Position numbers and translations under genes: made by a program. Of a DNA stretch of 8,072 nucleotides, positions 5,936 to 8,072 are shown piece by piece. Every line of letters starts with the position of its first letter. Position 1 is the stretch's first letter. Source of the stretch: Pseudolysobacter sp. (GTDB lineage Bacteria > Pseudomonadota > Gammaproteobacteria > Xanthomonadales > Rhodanobacteraceae). The notes under the pieces are model-generated. The model had not been told where the DNA came from, made no database searches, and saw nothing but the letters and a program-made list of their open reading frames with translations. The stretch lies in assembly GCA_025351985.1 (NCBI GenBank), contig JANXUW010000186.1, forward strand, positions 1 to 8,072. Direction: 5' to 3'.

Positions 5936-7363
5936 ATGCCGCGCTTGCGTTTTGCCCTGATAACCAGTCTGCTGACCACGACGTTTGCCTTTGCCGAAAC
6001 CACGCCGACCCACATCGCCCCGGCCGATGTCGCGACCGCGATCAAATTGCGTGATCGTGCGCTGGACGACGGCACCGCCTATGCGATCGTCGCGGGTCTG
6101 AGCACCGAGATCGGGCCGCGCCTGGCCGGTGGTGTGAACGACCAGCGCGCACGCGATTGGGTGGCCGCGCGCTTCAAGGCGCTGGGTTTCGACAAGGTGA
6201 CCAGCGAGCCGGTGAAATTTCCGCGCTGGGTGCGCAGCAGTGAACATGCGGAGATTCTCGCGCCGTACCCGCAGAAACTTGCGGTGCTCGCGCTCGGCGG
6301 TTCGGTCGGCACGCAGAAAGGCGGCATCAGCGCCGAAGTGGTTTCGTTCAAGACGCTCGATGAACTCAAGGCCGCGAGCACGGCGCAGCTCAAGGACAAG
6401 ATCGCCTATATCGGTTTCCACATGGCCGCGAGCAAGGACGGCCACACCTATGGCGAGGCAGTCGGCGCGCGTGTAGTCGGCGCGTCGGTGGCGGCGGGTT
6501 TCGGTGCGAAGGCGATTGTCATTCGTTCAATCGGCAGCGACAACGAACGCCTGCCGCACACCGGCGTGCTGCAATACGATCCGAAAATCGTACGCATTCC
6601 GGCCGCGGCGATCTCCAACTCGGACGCCGACCTGCTCGAACACATGCTCACGCTTGGCCAGCCGGTGCGCCTGAATCTGGCGCTCGATTGCGGCACACAA
6701 GGTGAATACACCGGCGCCAACGTGATCGGCGAAATCACCGGCAGCGAACATCCCGAAGAAGTGATCGTGATCGGCGGTCATTTGGATTCGTGGGATCCCG
6801 GCACTGGCGCGATCGACGACGGCGCGGGCGTGGCGATCACGATGGCCGCGGCGCATCTGATCGGACAATTGCCGCAACGCCCGAAACGCACGATTCGTGT
6901 AGTCGCGTTCGCCAACGAGGAAGCCGGCATGTACGGCGCCAAGGCCTTCGCCGATGCGCACAAGAATGATGTTGCCAAACACCTGATCGGCAGCGAATCG
7001 GATTTCGGCGCAGGCCGCATCTGGCGCCTCAGCGCGCAAGTCAAACCCGAGGCGCTCGGTGCGATCGACCAGATCATGCAAGTGCTCGCGCCGCTCGGTG
7101 TGCAACGTGGCGGTGACCATGCGCACGGCGGCGATTTCGGCGCGATGGGTGCTTTGGGCATGGCGATTCTCGACCTCGGCCAGGACGGCACCGACTATTT
7201 CAACTGGCACCACACCGCCAACGACACGATGGACAAGATCGATCCGAAAGCGCTCGCGCAGAACGTGGCGGTGTACGCGACGTATGCCTACATGGCGGCG
7301 CAGGCGGTCGGCGATTTCGGCTCGAAACCGGGCGCGTTTGCGAGCGCGAAAGAAGAAGATTGA
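5936..7363 (+). CDS. Exported M28-family metallopeptidase, carboxypeptidase Q-like
   Basis: A 475-residue exo-peptidase for export to the periplasm or outside the cell. The signal peptide is residues 1-20 (MPRLRFALITSLLTTTFAFA, cleavage AFA|ET). Residues about 125-205 resemble the protease-associated-type insert seen in carboxypeptidase Q/plasma glutamate carboxypeptidase. The di-zinc catalytic core is complete: GGHLDSWDPGTGAIDDGAG gives His282, catalytic Asp284 and bridging Asp294; FANEEAGMYG gives general base Glu328 and ligand Glu329; GSESDFGAG gives Asp356; and FNWHHTANDTMD gives His426. Ligand roles are assigned by alignment from memory with human CPQ, which shares HLDSWD, ESD and HH(S/T)xxDTM. 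Family members release N-terminal residues from small peptides; the exact specificity here is unknown. The start is ATG 5936 behind GGAG. It is transcribed divergently from the secreted BNR protein gene and converges on the membrane glycosyltransferase-like gene. Confidence 0.95.
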   Translation: MPRLRFALITSLLTTTFAFAETTPTHIAPADVATAIKLRDRALDDGTAYAIVAGLSTEIGPRLAGGVNDQRARDWVAARFKALGFDKVTSEPVKFPRWVRSSEHAEILAPYPQKLAVLALGGSVGTQKGGISAEVVSFKTLDELKAASTAQLKDKIAYIGFHMAASKDGHTYGEAVGARVVGASVAAGFGAKAIVIRSIGSDNERLPHTGVLQYDPKIVRIPAAAISNSDADLLEHMLTLGQPVRLNLALDCGTQGEYTGANVIGEITGSEHPEEVIVIGGHLDSWDPGTGAIDDGAGVAITMAAAHLIGQLPQRPKRTIRVVAFANEEAGMYGAKAFADAHKNDVAKHLIGSESDFGAGRIWRLSAQVKPEALGAIDQIMQVLAPLGVQRGGDHAHGGDFGAMGALGMAILDLGQDGTDYFNWHHTANDTMDKIDPKALAQNVAVYATYAYMAAQAVGDFGSKPGAFASAKEED

Positions 7364-7370
7364 GCGAGAT

Positions 7371-7409
7371 CGTGATGACGCTGCGCAGAGTCTCTGCGCA
7401 GCGATCACG
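7371..7409. terminator. Strong hairpin between convergent genes, without a clear U-run
   Basis: CGCTGCGCAGAG (7379-7390) is the exact reverse complement of 7392-7403. Outside a 2-base bulge (GA, 7377-7378), CGTGAT (7371-7376) pairs with ATCACG (7404-7409), giving about 18 base pairs in total with a tight loop around T7391. It starts 8 bases after the M28 stop and contains the stop codon of the converging minus-strand gene (7405-7407). No T-run follows on either strand, so it may act as an mRNA 3'-end stabiliser or a non-canonical terminator. Confidence 0.6.
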
Positions 7410-8072
7410 CACCCGCGAAATTGATGCCCATCGCGAACAAACCGGCCATCACCGTCAGCGCGCCGGCGCTGGCCGCGACCCACGCGATTTCGATGCCGCG
7501 GCGCGTGGTCCACGCCGCGAGCGCGAGATAGATCGGGAACAGACCCATCGCATACCGCGTGCCGGACATCACCGTGCCGGTGGCGAGCGGTGCGAGCAAA
7601 CCGAGTACGAGAAAAGCGGCGAGACCGAGCTGGCGTCGCCATGCAAGCCACGCGCTTGCGGCAAAACCCAGCAAGATCGCAGCAAAATTCAGGTAACGTG
7701 GATTCCAGCCGCGGATCACCGCATCCGGACTTTCAAGCATCCCGGCGAGCAGATCGCCTAGCGGCAACGGCGAGCGCGCGAACGCCGGCTGGATATGGCT
7801 GAACGCGAGCGCATCGCCGGTCACTTGATCGAGATGCCACATGAAAGCGAGCAGGCCGAATGGCACTAAAACCAGCGCGCACCACGCAAACCACGGCACA
7901 CGCGCACGCTGCTGCCAGAACCACAACAGCAACATCGGCAAGACGAACAATCCGGTCACACGCGTGGCGGTCGCGGCGAGGCCGAGCAGACACGCCAGCC
8001 ACCAGCGTTCGCGCACGGCGGCAAGAAAACTGCTCGCGGTGATCAGCACGAACAGCGATTCGGTCCACGGCA
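7405..8072 (-). CDS. Multi-pass membrane protein, PIG-V/GT-C-type glycosyltransferase-like, 5' partial
   Basis: The C-terminal 222 residues of a gene that enters from the right edge. A GTG at 8049 is in frame, but the frame stays open to the edge and reads PWTESLFVLITASSFLAAVR, so the real start lies outside the window. The protein is strongly hydrophobic with about six transmembrane helices (for example ACLLGLAATATRVTGLFVLP, LVLVPFGLLAFMW, AAILLGFAASAWLAW and AAFLVLGLLAPLATGTV). The P-x-(S/T)-E-S-L-F segment followed by ATR-x-TGL, then SGTRYAMGLFPIYLALA, recalls bacterial PIG-V-like mannosyltransferases, GT-C enzymes that use polyprenyl-phosphate sugars at the membrane. The catalytic N-terminal loop is not in the window, so activity cannot be judged. 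It ends inside the hairpin shared with the M28 gene and converges on it. Confidence 0.8.
   Translation of the reverse strand, partial: PWTESLFVLITASSFLAAVRERWWLACLLGLAATATRVTGLFVLPMLLLWFWQQRARVPWFAWCALVLVPFGLLAFMWHLDQVTGDALAFSHIQPAFARSPLPLGDLLAGMLESPDAVIRGWNPRYLNFAAILLGFAASAWLAWRRQLGLAAFLVLGLLAPLATGTVMSGTRYAMGLFPIYLALAAWTTRRGIEIAWVAASAGALTVMAGLFAMGINFAGA

Noticed and set aside
5689..6054. A 121-codon plus-strand open frame in the BNR/M28 intergenic region
   Set aside because: Its start lies at the BNR start, its end runs into the M28 coding region in another frame, and no Shine-Dalgarno or domain supports it.
6527..7651. A 374-codon minus-strand open frame antisense to the M28 gene
   Set aside because: It is Arg/His-rich low-complexity sequence, spans two real genes in other frames, and the M28 catalytic motifs are on the plus strand.
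1..8072. Defence system, prophage, integron or CRISPR array
   Set aside because: No integrase, transposase, nuclease, toxin-antitoxin pair or regularly spaced repeats were seen; all genes fit transport, metabolism, surface or peptidase roles.

Overview
The window is bacterial chromosomal DNA, about 60% GC with dense coding. The proteins look gammaproteobacterial: MscL resembles the E. coli protein, and the HlyD-type adaptor, the CPQ-like M28 peptidase and a secreted repeat protein ending in IFKDGFQ suggest Xanthomonadales, perhaps the Rhodanobacteraceae/Dokdonella/Lysobacter area. This placement is recalled family resemblance, not a search result. I see no rRNA, tRNA, CRISPR array, insertion sequence, integrase or phage gene.

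Layout, left to right. (1) 1-1163, minus: most of a periplasmic adaptor (HlyD/RND membrane-fusion type) whose C-terminus runs off the left edge. (2) 1164-1377: a divergent intergenic region with a TATCAC/GTGATA inverted repeat and a -10-like box. (3) 1378-2079, plus: a fumarylacetoacetate-hydrolase-fold enzyme with a GTG start. (4) 2189-2608, plus: mscL. (5) 2652-2690: a perfect 17-bp hairpin with A and T flanks, a bidirectional terminator between convergent genes. (6) 2730-5690, minus: a 986-residue secreted protein with about a dozen BNR/sortilin-like Asp-box repeats, an Asp-rich calcium-binding-like linker, a choice-of-anchor-U-like module and the IFKDGFQ tail. (7) 5691-5935: a second divergent region with a hairpin plus T-run and a small palindrome. 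(8) 5936-7363, plus: an exported M28 metallopeptidase of the carboxypeptidase Q type with all metal ligands present. (9) 7371-7409: a strong hairpin between convergent genes. (10) 7405-8072, minus: the C-terminal part of a multi-pass membrane protein resembling PIG-V-like/GT-C glycosyltransferases, entering from the right edge.

The genes do not form one pathway. Most are single transcription units in alternating orientation; only the FAH enzyme and mscL are co-directional, 109 bases apart. The one suggestive pairing is the divergent secreted BNR protein and exported M28 peptidase, which share a 245-base intergenic region. I found no clear new multi-gene system. The best leads are the modular surface protein with its C-terminal tail, the recent-looking repeat duplication inside it, and the unexplained hairpins and inverted repeats in the two divergent regions.
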